A stretch of 64,000 nt of DNA from Porphyra umbilicalis. Taxonomy: Eukaryota; Rhodophyta; Bangiophyceae; Bangiales; Bangiaceae. A program made the position numbers and the translations under genes. This document shows positions 33,069-44,528 of the stretch, piece after piece (the stretch's first letter is position 1; every line of letters starts with the position of its first letter). The stretch lies in NCBI GenBank assembly GCA_002049455.2, contig KV918794.1, positions 1 through 64,000 on the forward strand. Direction: 5' to 3'. The notes under the pieces were generated by a model, which saw nothing but the letters and a program-made list of their open reading frames with translations, searched no databases and was not told where the DNA came from.

Positions 33069-34314
33069 GGTGTGTCCCGATCAAGCGCCAGCGCGGAGAC
33101 GACTCGGACATGCGATTGGTTGCGTCGGCCGTCTTTCTTTTTCTGAATGAGGCGGACGGTGCAAGAGACCCCGAAAAAAGGGGCTCCCACAAGATGTGAT
33201 ATGGCCTCCTCAGGTGGGATTCTGAGACACGAGAGCTACCTGTTAGACACGACGAAAAATATGCTTGACACGTACTCCAAAGCAGAGAAACACGTTGGAA
33301 ACTGCTTACATGAGCCTATGTAACCAATAGATGTGCCGGAATCCTGATGTCCGCATCTGACCCGTCTTAACTGGGCGTGGGGGGGGGGGGGCTCGCGCGC
33401 ACCAGACCCTGGTCACCCGTGGCGCGGTCACCAGAGCCGGCGGGGGCACGGGCGACCGCGCCACGGGCGACCGCGCCCGGCGCGCGCCGCCCCTGCTGCC
33501 AGACGATGCGACGAGCGCGTGCCCGCCGCGTCCGAGGGACCCGCCGCGGCCGCGTCCACGCCGCGCGTGTGGGGGGCCACGCACGGAAAACAGAAGCAGG
33601 GGCCATTGACACGCCCCCGGGGAACCACGCACGTCCCCGTCGCGCGCAAGCGCCCTGCACCCGCGCCGACCGCCGCCCCCCGCGGGCACCCCACCGCCTC
33701 GACCGGTCGACGCGGCGAGTGCTGGCGCGTCGGCGACGGCGCGCCCGACGCCGGCTGCCCCCCCGACCCGCACGCCCCACCGCGCCAGGCGCCGGGGCGG
33801 GGCGCACCCCCCGCGCGGCGCGCGCCGCCGCACCGAGCCGGCGGGGGCGCGGCGCCGCGCAGCGCCCGCGGGCGCGCGGCCGGGGCGGACGCGGCGCGCC
33901 CTCCCCCCCCCGCGGCGCGGGCGGACCACTCCCCCCCCCCCCGCGGCGGCCGCCGCTGCCGCCCCGACGCACCGGCCGACGGCGGCCGCCGCCGGCGGTC
34001 CGCGCCGCGGCCGCCCGATGGGGCCACGGGCGGCGGCGCTTCCCGCCGCGGCGCTCCCCCCCACCGCGCCGTCGGGGACCCCTTTGCCCGCCCGCGGCGG
34101 CTGCGCCGCCGGGTGGGCTCCATGAAATTGAAAAAAAAAAAAAAAAAAAAATGTGAAAGAAAAGCACGCGCACGCCGCCAACCCGCCAGCGGCGCCCCCA
34201 CGCCCGCCGCCCACCCGCACCGCGCGCGGCCGCATGGGGGTGGTGGGGCGGGTCACCCCCGCCGCCCCCCCCCGCCCCTTCCCCCCGCCCCGCCCGCGGC
34301 GGCGGACGGGCGTC
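33069..34314. other. Intergenic, becoming extremely GC-rich
   Basis: About 33069-33365 is of ordinary composition without a convincing ORF. From 33370 to 34120 the DNA is CG-rich with Arg/Pro/Ala frames on both strands that I regard as composition artefacts. An A-run of about 21 bases lies at 34131-34151. Confidence 0.45.
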
Positions 34315-35071
34315 TCACGCCAAGTGCGCCGCCCCCTCCGCTGCCCACCGCACGGGCCACCCGCCCGCCGCGTCGGCGGCGGCCGCCGCGGACCTGCCGC
34401 GGCGCCGCTTGGTGCCGACCGCCGCCGGCGCGGGGGGGGGGGGCGCCGCCGACGCTGACGGCGCGGCGCCGCCGCCGCCGCCGGCGTCGGCCGCCGCAGC
34501 CCCCGCCGCAGACGGTGGTGGGGACGCCGCAGCGCCGCCGCTGGCGCCGCCGCCAACGCCGTCGGCGCCGCCCAGCGGCGGCGACGCGCCGTCGCCGCAA
34601 CCGCCTCGCCCGCCGCCATCCTTCCCATCCGCGTCGTACCCGTCGCCCGCCACGGCGCCGCCGCCGACGGGCGGCAGCGCGGCGGCGGCGGCACCAGGGG
34701 CACCAGGGGCACCAGCGGCACCAGCGGCACTCCCCCCTCGTCCCCCCCCTCCTCATCGTCTGACAAGACAAACACGGCCGACACCCCCCCAAACGAAATC
34801 CGCCGCCGCCACAGCCACGTCGCCACGGCGGCTGGCGTGGGGTCCCCCCCCCCAGCACGCCACCGCCGCCGCCGCCGCCGCTGCCGCCGCCCGCCGCCGC
34901 GTCGCGCGCCGCCTCAACCTCGTACCAGCCCGCGACGGCGGCGGCGCGGCTCTCCGCCGCCGCCGTCAACGTGGCGGCTTCGGCGGCGAGCGCGGCGCGC
35001 GCCGCGCGCACCGCCGCCACGCGGCGGACGGCGGCGGCGACGCGTGCGCGGCGGGCGCGGGAGTGCCGCAT
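34315..35071 (-). CDS. Hypothetical Ala-rich, acidic/basic protein, uncertain
   Basis: I do not recognise this. The ATG at 35071 opens an Ala/Arg helical segment with WYEVEAARDAAA. A frame change at a C-run near 34843-34853 leads to FGGVSAVFVLSDDEEGGDEGG. Another near 34733-34753 leads to a Gly/Ala/Pro region with GTKRRRGRS (possible nuclear signal), ending WAAEGAAHLA at 34315. The frame order (each shift equal to one missing base) is the same as in neighbouring real genes with homopolymer problems. That is the only reason I list it. It may be only GC-rich shadow. Confidence 0.25.
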
Positions 35072-35688
35072 GGCCGGGGGGGGGGGGAAGGGAGGGGGGA
35101 TTGGTCCGGGGTGGGGGGGGGGGGGGGGGGGGGGGAGGGGGGGCTGCGCCGGCAGCCGCCGCGCCGCCCACCCGGGGGTGGCGGCGGCGGCAGAGGCGGC
35201 CCGACAAGACCCGAGTCGAGGCCGCAGGCGTCGGGCACGTCGGCGGCGGCGGGCGGCGTCGGCGGCGGCGGCGGCGTCGGCCGGTGCCGATCGGCGGCGG
35301 CAACAGCGCCGGCGGCGACACGGCCGTGCCTCCTACGCCCCCGTATACGGGGGCCGATTCGGGCGCGCACCGGGGCCGCGGCCGGCGGTGGGCGCGTGCC
35401 ACGTGGGCGACCCCCCCGCGCGTCGGCCCGCGCGCCGCCCGTCCGTTTGGGCTGGAGATCCGATCCAGTCCCAACCCCGCCACGGCCCCATTGGCGCTCG
35501 AGGGGGCGGCGCGGGCGCGCCGGCGGCGGCGCGCGCCGCCGTGGACGGCGCGCCGTCCACGGCGGCGCGTGGGGGGGGGGGGGGGGGGAGGTGGGCGCGC
35601 GGCCGAGCCGCCGCCGCACGCGCCGCGCGGCGCGTGTCGCGCCACGCGCGCGGCGGCCACCGACGGCGCGTGCGGGCGCGTCGCGCAT

Positions 35689-35721
<33 letters not shown>

Positions 35722-36055
35722 GGGGGGGGGGGGACGGCGCCGCCGCAACGGCCGGCGCGCAACGGCGCGGCCGCCGTTTTGGGCGCCGCGGGGGAGGCGG
35801 CGGCGGCGGCGGGGGCACCCTGCGGGCAGGGGCGTCGCCACTGGCGGCGGGCGGCGGTGGACCAGCGCCGACGCGCCGGCGGCGCGCGTCGGCATGCATC
35901 GGTCCGACGGGACGGGCGGGCGGCCGCCAAAGAGCAGTGGCTCGAGGCGCGCCCGCGGGGGGTCACTGAGCCGCCCTTTTTGCCGACGCCTTCCCTCTTG
36001 CCCACCTCGTCCTAGCCCCCCCCCCCCCCCCCCCCCCGCCCCCCCCCGCCGCACC
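35072..36055. other. GC-rich intergenic region with a 38-bp palindrome
   Basis: Extremely GC-rich, with G-runs (35108-35136, 35570-35588, 35721-35732) and no credible gene. It contains a perfect palindrome at 35532-35569 centred on GGCGCGCC. Confidence 0.5.
35532..35569. repeat. Perfect 38-bp palindrome
   Basis: CGCGCCGCCGTGGACGGCG is followed immediately by its exact reverse complement. The central eight bases are GGCGCGCC. Confidence 0.9.
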
Positions 36056-36437
36056 CTACACCACGCCCGGAAGCATCGCCCAGCGCAGCCGCCCCCCCCG
36101 CGCCCGGTACCACGCGACCGTCTGGCGGCCCGTCACGCCCAAATTCAGGGCCACAAACGCGACGCAGCCGCCGCGCGCGGCGGCCACCGCCGCGTCGGCG
36201 GCCACCCCCCCCACGCCCGTGGCCGCGGCGGCCGACGCTGCCAAGGCCGCGTACACCCCCACCTCCGCCGCGTAGTGGGGGCAGGTGACGGCGTCAAAGG
36301 GGCCCCCGCGGGGCGTCCCGTACGCCCCCCCGCCCGTCGGGCGGAGGGCAGCGAGGACGCGGTGCGCCCAGTGTTGCACCGCCGACGCGGCGGTAAAGGC
36401 GGCGACGGCCGCGGCGGCGAGGCGGGGGGACGCGAGG

Positions 36438-36470
<33 letters not shown>

Positions 36471-37018
36471 CGCGCCCGACCCGCCCGCCGAGCCACCGCC
36501 GCCGCCGCCGCCGCCGCCGCCCACCCAAAACGTCAGCGGCGCGGCAATGTAAAAGGAGAGCCCCGCGGCGACCAGGTGCGGCGGCACCACCCGCGGCGTC
36601 TGCACGGAGAGGGTGGTCACTTCGGCGAGCCGCCGCCCCGCCTGCACCGCAAACAGGGTCAGCGGCAGGTCCGACCCGCCGGGCCGCACCGGCCGCGGCC
36701 GGGGCGGCGGGTGCGGCGGGGCCGGGGGCGCCCCCCCCCCGCGGCGCGCGCGCCACGCAGCCGCCGCCGCCACCGTCGCGTCGGGCGCGAGCAGCAGGGC
36801 GACCGCGACCGCCAGGCCGGTTGCGTAAAAGGCCGCCCACGCGGCCTTGGCGCGCACGCCTGCCGGTGGCGGCGCCCGCGGCGGCGGCGGCGGAGCGAGC
36901 TTCCCGTACCCGACCGCCGCCGCCGCCACGTGGGGGGGGCAGCCGACAGGGCGGCAAAGGCGGCGGTGGCGGTGGCCCAGTAGAGGGTCAACAGGACCGC
37001 CAGGGGGGGGACCGCCAT
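36056..37018 (-). CDS. SRD5A3: Polyprenol reductase (SRD5A3/DFG10 family)
   Basis: ER membrane enzyme of the steroid 5-alpha-reductase family that reduces polyprenol toward dolichol, the lipid carrier for N-glycosylation. The N-terminus MAVPPLAVLLTLYWATATAAF is a membrane helix. Next come a VGYGKL motif, a second helix (AFYATGLAVAVALLLAPD), LPLTLFAVQAGRRLAEV and FYIAAPLTFW. The C-terminal block has QHWAHRVLAALR, VTCPHYAAEVGVYAAL (the family C/SPHYxAE motif) and NLGVTGRQTVAWYR, typical of NADPH-binding reductases of this family. It can be read only by changing frame at the G-run about 36931-36940 and at the G-run about 36439-36470. The shifts suggest missing homopolymer bases. Family call is firm; integrity is uncertain. 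Confidence 0.82.
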
Positions 37019-37740
37019 GGCGCGGCGCGGCGCGGCGGCCGGGGGGGCGGCCGGAGCGCCGCGGCCACCACGGCGGGCGGGGTGGGGGGGGGGGGGTGGC
37101 AGACACTTTTTCCTCCACCGACCGGACGGTGTGCGGACGCATGTTCGCTGAGGCTATTAATATCATACATATTCGTTGCGCTTTCGGTCGCTTTTCTTAT
37201 GGTGTGGTATAATTTTGACATGGGCAGCTGCTGTCTGGGCCGTGGAAAAGTGACCAAGCGAGACATCTGATGCAAGATCCCATTGGCCAAAAAATCTGTG
37301 GAGATTGAATGATGCATGGGCCCCTCCCTCCAGAGCAGCATCTGGTGGGCCGTGGGGCACCACCACGAGCGAGCAGCGCCTTGGCCTGGAAAAGTGACGA
37401 CGATCCCTGCGCGATCAACGCCGATGCTGACACTGGTGTTCCAGAGCCTCCTTCAGTCAGTACGAATCACACCTGCCACAGCAAGCCAATCGGCGTTGGT
37501 CTCTACTGCCACCGTGTGCCGCAGCGAGCACCAAGCGCTCACCCTATCCAAACCCCCACTGCTACCGAAGCCCCGCCGGCGCGACTGGCTTAAGAGCGCT
37601 CCGTGTCCCTGACGCGGCCACCGAGAGCTGCAGCCGTTTTCCATAACCCACCTGATCGATCCGCCTCGTACTCCCCTGCCCCCTGCACGCTTGTCCCCCA
37701 CGTTTGGCTGCTCCGGTTGCCGACCTCCCCCGTTGAGACC
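37019..37740. promoter_or_regulatory. Divergent region between polyprenol reductase and PDI
   Basis: GC-rich next to the reductase, then unusually AT-rich around 37145-37215 (TATTAATATCATACATATTC). It ends in a C-rich leader before the PDI ATG. It must hold both promoters. A specific TATA element cannot be assigned. Confidence 0.4.
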
Positions 37741-39590
37741 ATGGCGCGCAAGTCCCTGGTGGCGACGGCCGCCGCCCTGGCCGTCCTCGCCATTGGCACC
37801 GTCGCGGCTGCCAAGGACGAAGCGGTGGTTAGCCTGACGGAGAAGAGCTTTGCGGAGACCATTGCCAAGGAGGCACTTGTCCTTGTCAAGTTCACGGTAT
37901 GTTTCGCGGGGCGGGGATCGAGGCGCTGGGGCTCACGGGCGTGCGGGGGCTCAGCGTGACGCGTTTCATCACGGCGGATGCTCTGTATGCAGCGGCTCTG
38001 GGTGTCTGGTGGGCGAGGGTGCTTGCAGAGAGGATGCTTGCTGGTCGCTTGATCAGTGCGTGCAATCAGAGGGTGCGCATGATTTCCCGTCGCTTGGTAG
38101 GCGGCGGTCCTGCGCGCCAGAGGAGCAGCACTGGACGCTTCGATCAGCGGCCTGCCAGCGTGACAGTCTATTAACCGTTCTTGTTTGCATCTCGATTACT
38201 CCTCTTTGTGATCTCGGCATTGTGATCGTCACCCTGGTAGGCCCCGTGGTGCGGCCACTGCAAGAGCACCGTCGCTCCCTTTGAGGAGGCCGCCCAGGTC
38301 TTGAAGGGCAAGGCTGTCCTTGCTGACGTCGACGCGACGGTGGAGAAGGAGCTGGCCACCAAGTACGAGGTGAAGGGCTACCCGACCATCAAGCTGTTTG
38401 CGAATGGCGAGTTCCTGACCGAGTACTCGGGTGCCCGCGACAAGGACGGGTTCATCAAGTTCGTTGAGCGCTCCCTGCTGCCGTCTGTGGTCGAGCTCGA
38501 GTCGGCCGAGAAGGTCGACGAGTTCCTGGAGCAGCACAAGGATGCCACCTCGTACGTGGGCGTCAAGCTCGGCGACGACCTGGGCGCCGCCTTTAAGAAA
38601 CTGTCCTTCTTGCTCCGCGACGTCATGCCTGACAAGGTGTTCTTTGGCTCTGTGGCCGACGCCGCGACGGCGGCGGGCGCCAAGGCCCTGTCTGCCGCCA
38701 AGCCCGCCGACAATGTGGTGGTGGTTGTCAAGACCGGCGGTGAGGACGTCGAGGTCTACGACGGCAAGACGGAGGACCTCGAGAAGTGGGTCCGCTTCAA
38801 CGCTATCCCCGCGTTTGGCGAGATCAGCCGCGACAACTCGCAGCTGTACACGACTGCGGAGCTGCCTGTCGTGCTGACCTTCCTTGACTCCAAGAACCCC
38901 GACGCCAAGGTGAAGGACATGTTCACCAAGCTCGCGACCGACAAGGTGTCGGAGGGCAAGGCCCTGTTCGCGTGGGCCGACAAAGAGGCACTGAAGAGCT
39001 TCCAAGACTACCTCGGCCTCGCCGGTAAGGACCCCGCCGTGGCTATCTATTCGTTCCAAAAGGACACCAAGTTCGTTTTTGATGGTGACTTCACCGAGGA
39101 CGCCCTGTCGGAGTGGATCAAGAGCTTTGTCGTCGGCGACCTCAAGGCGACGATGAAGAGCGAGCCGGTGCCCGAGGCCACAGATGACCCTATGAAGGTG
39201 GTGGTCGGCGACTCGTGGAAGGACGTGGTGGAAGATGCTTCCAAGGACGTGCTCATCATGCAGTACGCCCCGTGGTGCGGCCATTGCAAGAAGGCCGAGC
39301 CGGAACTGGAGAAGACGGCTGCCCGCCTTGCCAGCGTCGGGTCGGTGGTGGTTGCCAAGATGGACGCCACCCTGAACGACGCCCCGGAAGCCTATAAGGC
39401 CAAGGGCTTCCCCACAATCCACTTCTTTCCGTCGGGCGGCAAGGACACCATTGAGCACAGCGGCGGCCGCTCGGCGGACGACTTTGTGGAGTTCATCAAG
39501 GAGCACGCGACGACCAAGTTTGAGGTACCGGATGCGAGCGCTGCTGACGACACGGATGATGCTGAGGACGACAAGAAGGACGAGCTCTAG
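37741..39590 (+). CDS. Protein disulfide isomerase, ER-retained
   Basis: Catalyses disulfide formation and isomerisation in the ER lumen. Exon 1 is 37741-37896 and exon 2 is 38241-39590 (501 residues); the intron starts GTATGT and ends GGTAG, phase 0, exactly before the first active site. A signal peptide MARKSLVATAAALAVLAIGTVAA is followed by thioredoxin domain a with APWCGHCK (Cys56, Cys59) and the cis-Pro segment GYPTIKLF. Two inactive thioredoxin-like domains follow. Domain a' has APWCGHCKKAEPELE (Cys398, Cys401) and GFPTIHFFPSG. An acidic tail ends KKDEL, the ER retrieval signal. Domain order a-b-b'-a' and length are those of classical PDI. Nothing appears broken. Confidence 0.95.
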
Positions 39591-39994
39591 ATATCTGCGG
39601 TGGGCCTGCATTGCACCTTGTACATGGGAGAAAAGAACAAAAAGAAGATTTTTGAATCAATTTCACCGAGTGCTGCGAAGGGCTGTGTCCACCCACGGCT
39701 ATGAAACCAGTCACGTCACGCGCTCAATCGTTTGGGAAGCGCGAAGAGGGCTTCGCACTGCCTCGTCTGCTCGTCTGCACTGGTTTCAAGACACTGTTCG
39801 TACCGGACGGCACGCATATATGCTTGCCAGGGCCGCTGGACTATCTCTCGCTTTCAGATAGGCCAGGCCAGTGGCACACGTGTTGCCATTCTGTGAAAGC
39901 ACAGCCCAACAAAAGCTACACATGTGCACACACTCAAACAAATCTGGTTGCGCGTACAAACCTATTGAGATGCTGCGCATGCACCTCACGACGG
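39591..39994. other. Convergent 3' intergenic region
   Basis: This lies between the PDI stop and the DUF760 stop. It is moderately AT-rich with no gene signal. Confidence 0.5.
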
Positions 39995-41269
39995 TCAGGG
40001 CCGCTCCCCTTCCAGAAGCCCCCGCTCATCACCTCCGCCCAACGAACGCTTCAACTGCAGACGCACCTCCCCTTCCCGCAGGTAGTAACCTGTGACGAGG
40101 AGCCAAAACAAGAGGGAGCCCAGCTCCACCACCCCACTCTCCACAATTGCGTCGCCCTTGGCCGGGAGGCCCTCCCGCTCGACGACCGCCTCGACAATCT
40201 TCCGCATCGCCTCAACAACCTCCTCCCCAGCGTTAGCGGTCAGTGCCGACAGATTGGCGGGCTCCATGGACGCCATGAAGGCTACCAACGGGTTGGAGCC
40301 CGCCGACGTGCGCGTCAACTCCCCGCGGAGGAGCGCTACCTCGGAGCGGAGCTCGGCCACATACTCGGCCACGGGCATCTCGCTCGTCGTGCCGTCGGCG
40401 TGAGCAAACACCGCTACTCCGCCCTCAATGCGGGGCAACGCTGGCGCGTCTGTCCCATCCCCCACCGCGCCTGGCAGCTGCTTGAGCGGTGACAAGGATT
40501 GGACGAGCCCGTACCGGTACTGGGCGTTGCGGATGAGGTAACCACTGAGCAGCAGGGAGCTCATCAGCTGCACCAAGTTGGCCGTCGCTGTCCGAACCGA
40601 GGTTTGGAAGGCGTTGGCGGGGAGGGACCCCAACATCGACGTTAGCGTCTGGCGCATCGCCGACTGTACCTCTGCCGGGGCTGACTCCTTAAACCGGCGC
40701 ATGAGCTCTGGGGGAGGCACAGATTGCACAAACTTGACGAGCTCGTTGGTCTCTTCCTCAGTCGGCGCACCAGCCGCCCCCGACCCGCCGGCCAGACGGG
40801 AGAGTTTAGCCAGCGCCGACGAGACTGACGGGCCCGGTTTGTCGTCCACGATGAACTCGCTGTCACGAGACCCGGTATCGCTCCGTCCGCTCAACGAGGT
40901 TGGGTACGAGTCCAGTTCATCCGTGTCGTACTCGCTGTCGCTGCTGCCACTCCTAGCAACGGTGGAGTCGTCGTCGTCGTCGGCATCCGTCAACACGTCA
41001 TCGTCAGAGACCGCGTTGACTTCAACGTCCTCGTCCGCGTCCGCGTTCACGTCCGCGTCCGCGTCATCACGACCACCACTGCCGGCGCTGGACCCGCCAC
41101 CGCCCAACTGCATGCGCAGAGTGGCCGAGCGGCGAGGCGGCGCTACCATCGGCAGAGGCGGCGCTGAACCGAGCCCGACATCGCGACGGCGGGAGACGGC
41201 GGCGGCAGCTCTGCGGTGGCCGGCGGTCCGCAGCGCCAATGCGCCGCCGCCGCACACGAAGGCCGCCAT
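39995..41269 (-). CDS. Plastid DUF760 protein with two tandem domains
   Basis: The DUF760 family is conserved in cyanobacteria and plastid-bearing eukaryotes; its biochemical role is unknown to me. From the ATG at 41269 (424 residues) the N-terminus MAAFVCGGGALALRTAGHRR is transit-peptide-like. An Asp/Ser-rich acidic linker follows, then two related modules. Module 1 has LVKFVQSVPPPELMRRFKES and VQLMSSLLLSGYLIRNAQYR. Module 2 has LVAFMASMEPANLSAL and LGSLLFWLLVTGYYLREGEV. The module spacing and the (S/T)GYxLR ending repeat clearly. The frame is open further upstream to 42364, but that part overlaps the MAP kinase gene, so I prefer 41269. It has no intron. Confidence 0.8.
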   Translation of the reverse strand: MAAFVCGGGALALRTAGHRRAAAAVSRRRDVGLGSAPPLPMVAPPRRSATLRMQLGGGGSSAGSGGRDDADADVNADADEDVEVNAVSDDDVLTDADDDDDSTVARSGSSDSEYDTDELDSYPTSLSGRSDTGSRDSEFIVDDKPGPSVSSALAKLSRLAGGSGAAGAPTEEETNELVKFVQSVPPPELMRRFKESAPAEVQSAMRQTLTSMLGSLPANAFQTSVRTATANLVQLMSSLLLSGYLIRNAQYRYGLVQSLSPLKQLPGAVGDGTDAPALPRIEGGVAVFAHADGTTSEMPVAEYVAELRSEVALLRGELTRTSAGSNPLVAFMASMEPANLSALTANAGEEVVEAMRKIVEAVVEREGLPAKGDAIVESGVVELGSLLFWLLVTGYYLREGEVRLQLKRSLGGGDERGLLEGERP

Positions 41270-41672
41270 GGAGCAGCCGGCGCGGGATGGCAGTGCAGCG
41301 CGGGGACGGTGCGCACGCCCAAATCCGCCCAATGCAAGAGAGGTGGAAAGGGGAAAGCACAGGGCAGCGACGAGGAGAAGCAGGTCGTGCACTGATGGAA
41401 GGAGAGGAGGACGACGGGAAGAGACAAGGACCGCGGCGGCGGTTTCAAGGCCGCGGGAGGTGGCAAGTGGGGTGGCGAGATGGCGAGACACGCGGCGCCA
41501 GCCATGCACCTCGGCCGCCCGCAACGTGGCCAAGCTATGGCTTGAAAGCTGATCCTTCCACCTTCTGGTAGCACCCCTCAGTCTTTGGTGAGAATCTTGA
41601 TGGTGTTCTCGGCTGGCAGGAATTGATACCCCTCCTGGCAGACTAGGAACGTCGCCACCTCTCCTCTCTCCC
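41270..41672. promoter_or_regulatory. Divergent promoter region, DUF760 / MAP kinase
   Basis: This is the gap of about 400 bp between opposite start codons. It contains purine-rich stretches (41340-41480) and no recognised motif. Confidence 0.4.
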
Positions 41673-44239
41673 GTGCATCGCGAGCGCGGTGTTGGTGCCA
41701 ATGCTCCCGAGTCGAGTTCAACGGAAGAGCAGCTGGTGCCTTCGCAGAGAGAACCGACTGTGACCCCTTGGTGCCTGTCTGCTGCCCCTGGTCTGCCGTT
41801 GCCGACTTTCTGGACCTGCCCCGTTCCAGTCAACCGGCCACCCTGTGCTCGCCTGCCGACCGTGACCGCTACGTGTCCTGCTGCTGCCAACCTCCCGCCC
41901 ACGCTTCCCGGGCAAGTCCGCCGCGTCACGAGTGGTGGTACCGTCTCTGTGGCGGCAATGCCGTCGCCGACACCGGATAGCTTGGCCATCCAGGTAGCGG
42001 CTATGGGCCTGCCCCGCAGCGGTAGCGGTGATTGTGTTGATGCCCCTGGCGGTGGTGATGTGCCCGGTGGAAACGCCGCCGCGGCTACCGTCCACGGCCA
42101 CCCCCCGTCCCCCTCCCCCGCATCGGCGACGGATACGCCCGCCGTAGGGGCCACCCACCGGCGGGCGGCGTCGGCCACCGATGCGTCCCGACCGTGGGAG
42201 GATGTGCAGCGGACGGAGATGCTCGAGCGGCTCAAGCGCGAGTTCTTCATGCCCCCTGTGGTGGAGAACCCGTACACTGTCAACCATGTCGTAGGAGAGG
42301 TACGTGGGGACAAGGCCTCGTGTTGGTGCAGATGGGAGGACAACGTGTGTCGAGGGAGGTGCACTTCGCGTGAGGAGCGTTTTTGGAATGGGGGCGATGT
42401 GACATTAGGGGCATCGGGGCTGCCAGGATAGCGTTGGCTTGGTCGTTAGACACTCACGGAATCTTTTGGCGGGTACGTGATGCATTCTTCCTCTTGCTTG
42501 CTGTGACTGGCATGCCCTTGTCCTGTGGCTGTCTCTGCCCTCTTCGTCTGCCGCTTTGCGGCGCAACTCGCCTCGTCTGCTTCGCACAGGGCGCATACGG
42601 CGTGGTCGTCTCGGCCACTGACACGCGTACCGGTGAAGAGGTCGCCATCAAGCGTATCGTCTGTGTCTTTGACGAACCCGGGGAGTCGACGCGCATTCTC
42701 CGAGAGCTCAAGTTCCTCCGCCTCCTCTCCGCTCATCCCAACGTCATCACCTTGCGAGATGTGCTTATCCCCGCCGAGCCGACGACCTTCAACGATGTCT
42801 TTCTGGTCTTTGAGCTCCTCCCTTCGGACCTCTCCCGCGTCCTTCGTTGCTCGCACCTAGTCAAGCTGTCCATGGCTCACAAGCGGTCCATAATGTTCCA
42901 GCTGCTCCGTGGCGTTGCCTTCCTCCACGCGTCGGCGGTCTTCCATCGGGACATCAAGGCGAGCAATGTACTCCTTGACGACGAGTGCCAGGTGCGGATT
43001 TGTGACTTTGGGCTCGCGCGTGCGCTCCTACCGGGCTCTCCCATTCCCGCGGCGGGCGGACCGGCGTGGACCGACTATGTGGCGACGCGCTGGTACCGCG
43101 CGCCAGAGCTGCTGTTGTCCCCTGCGGCGGTGGCTTACTCCACGGCCATCGATGTGTGGAGCGTCGGCTGCATTTTCGCTGAGCTCCTCGCCGACGGCGC
43201 GCCGCTCTTTCCGGGCGTCGACCGGCAGGATATGATTCTCCGCATGGCCGCTCTTCTCGGCGTCCCGTCGCAAGCGTACATTGCGCGCGTGGCGGACGGC
43301 GCGGCACGGCGGTTTTTAGCCGCCCTGCCGCCGCCACCGCCCGTCGGGCGCCGCCGCCACCGCCGGTCGGCGGGCAGCACCAGTCGTCGCGGGTCGCGAG
43401 TGGCGGGCACGTCGCCAGAGGCGGCTGGCGCCGCAGCTGCAGACGCTGCGGCGGCGACGGTGACGGCGCCACCGCGGACGGCGTGCGACGGGCACCCGCG
43501 GCCGCCGCCACGCATCGATGTCGAGGGGGGGCTGCAGCCGCCGCTGCCGCTGTTGAGCGTCCAAGCCGACTCTTCCGATGCGGACACCGAGCAGCGCGCC
43601 AGTGGCAGTGGCCGTGGGGGCACCGCCGCCGCCTCCTCCGACGCTGACGATGATGAAGATGACGACCTCGTCGACGGCGACGGCGGTGCTAATGCTGATG
43701 CATCTACCCCCACTCCCGGTGACCGTCCCCTCTGGTACCCGCCTACCGACACCCTCGACCGCCTGGCGCGCGTGCTCCCGCTCGACACCCCCCCCGCCGC
43801 CGTGCGTATCGCCGCGTCGCTGCTGACCTTTGACGCGGCCGCACGGCCGGCGGCGGCGGACGTGCTCGCGGATCCGTGGTTTGCTCCGCTGGCCGCGGCG
43901 TCAGTAGCAGCGGGCGAGCCCCCGCCCCCTGAGCGGGTGGTGTTGCCGCCGGCCGAGTTTGCGTTTGAAGGTAGTGGGGGTGGGGGCAAGCGCCGCCTGC
44001 GCGCTCTTTTTATGGAGGAGATGCTGCAGCATACGTCGGTGGGGCGGCCAGCTGCGGTGTCGCCACTTGGGGAAGGGGCGGCGGTCGTGGGGGGTGTCGT
44101 CGATTCGAACATTTCGGTTGGGGGGCGGGCAGAGGGCAGCCCCGCTGCGGTGGTTGGCGACCGGGATGTGCGGTTGGAGCTGGGCGGATGCAGTTCGGAG
44201 GAGCCACCACAGGGTGAAGCGGATGCCCTCCTGCCCTAA
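41673..44239 (+). CDS. Mitogen-activated protein kinase, TDY type
   Basis: Ser/Thr kinase of the MAPK group (CMGC). Exon 1 is 41673-42299 and exon 2 is 42590-44239 (758 residues). The intron (GTACGT...CACAG, phase 0) splits VVGE from GAYGVVVSA, the Gly-rich loop. Other motifs are VAIKRI (ATP-site Lys), HRDIKASNVLL (catalytic loop), CDFGLA, the activation loop TDYVATRWYRAPE (dual phosphorylation TDY, as in plant group D, not TEY), DVWSVGCIFAELL and VDRQDMIL. Between the LGVPS segment and the terminal RPLWYPPTDTL block there is an insert of about 135 residues, low-complexity and rich in Arg, Ser, Pro and Asp. The C-terminal extension is also disordered. The start could be the later ATG at 41958, since the first 95 residues are Pro/Thr-rich. 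Confidence 0.88.
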
Positions 44240-44528
44240 GGTTCCGGGTGCAGAGTCGGCCACCGGGGACAGCGCTACTGCATTCGGTCGCAGGTACCGT
44301 GGCGATAGCCGCTGGGCAGGAGTTTGCAGGTCACCGCCGTGTTTTTGTGTCCGTTGGCGGCTGCAGATTGCTGCTATGGCGGCTCTTGTGGCTCTTCCAC
44401 CCTGGCGGCGGTGTTTTACAAGCAACATTCATGCGCAATTCGTCTACAAGCAGTATCGCAACCAGGTAATCTTCCACGTCACGCCGTTGACTCCGCCGTG
44501 AAGGCCACGCGCCAGTTCAAGCCCGCGC

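Noticed and set aside
33306..34826. Minus-strand frame of 506 codons
   Set aside because: Composition is Arg/Pro/Gly throughout, with overlapping equal-length frames on both strands and no motif. Only its first part was used, weakly, in the hypothetical 34315-35071 entry.
34409..37270. Plus-strand frame of 953 codons
   Set aside because: It runs antisense across the clear polyprenol reductase gene and is low-complexity throughout.
38229..39611. Minus-strand frame of 460 codons across the PDI gene
   Set aside because: It is the antisense shadow of the PDI coding exon, which has signal peptide, two CGHC sites and KDEL.
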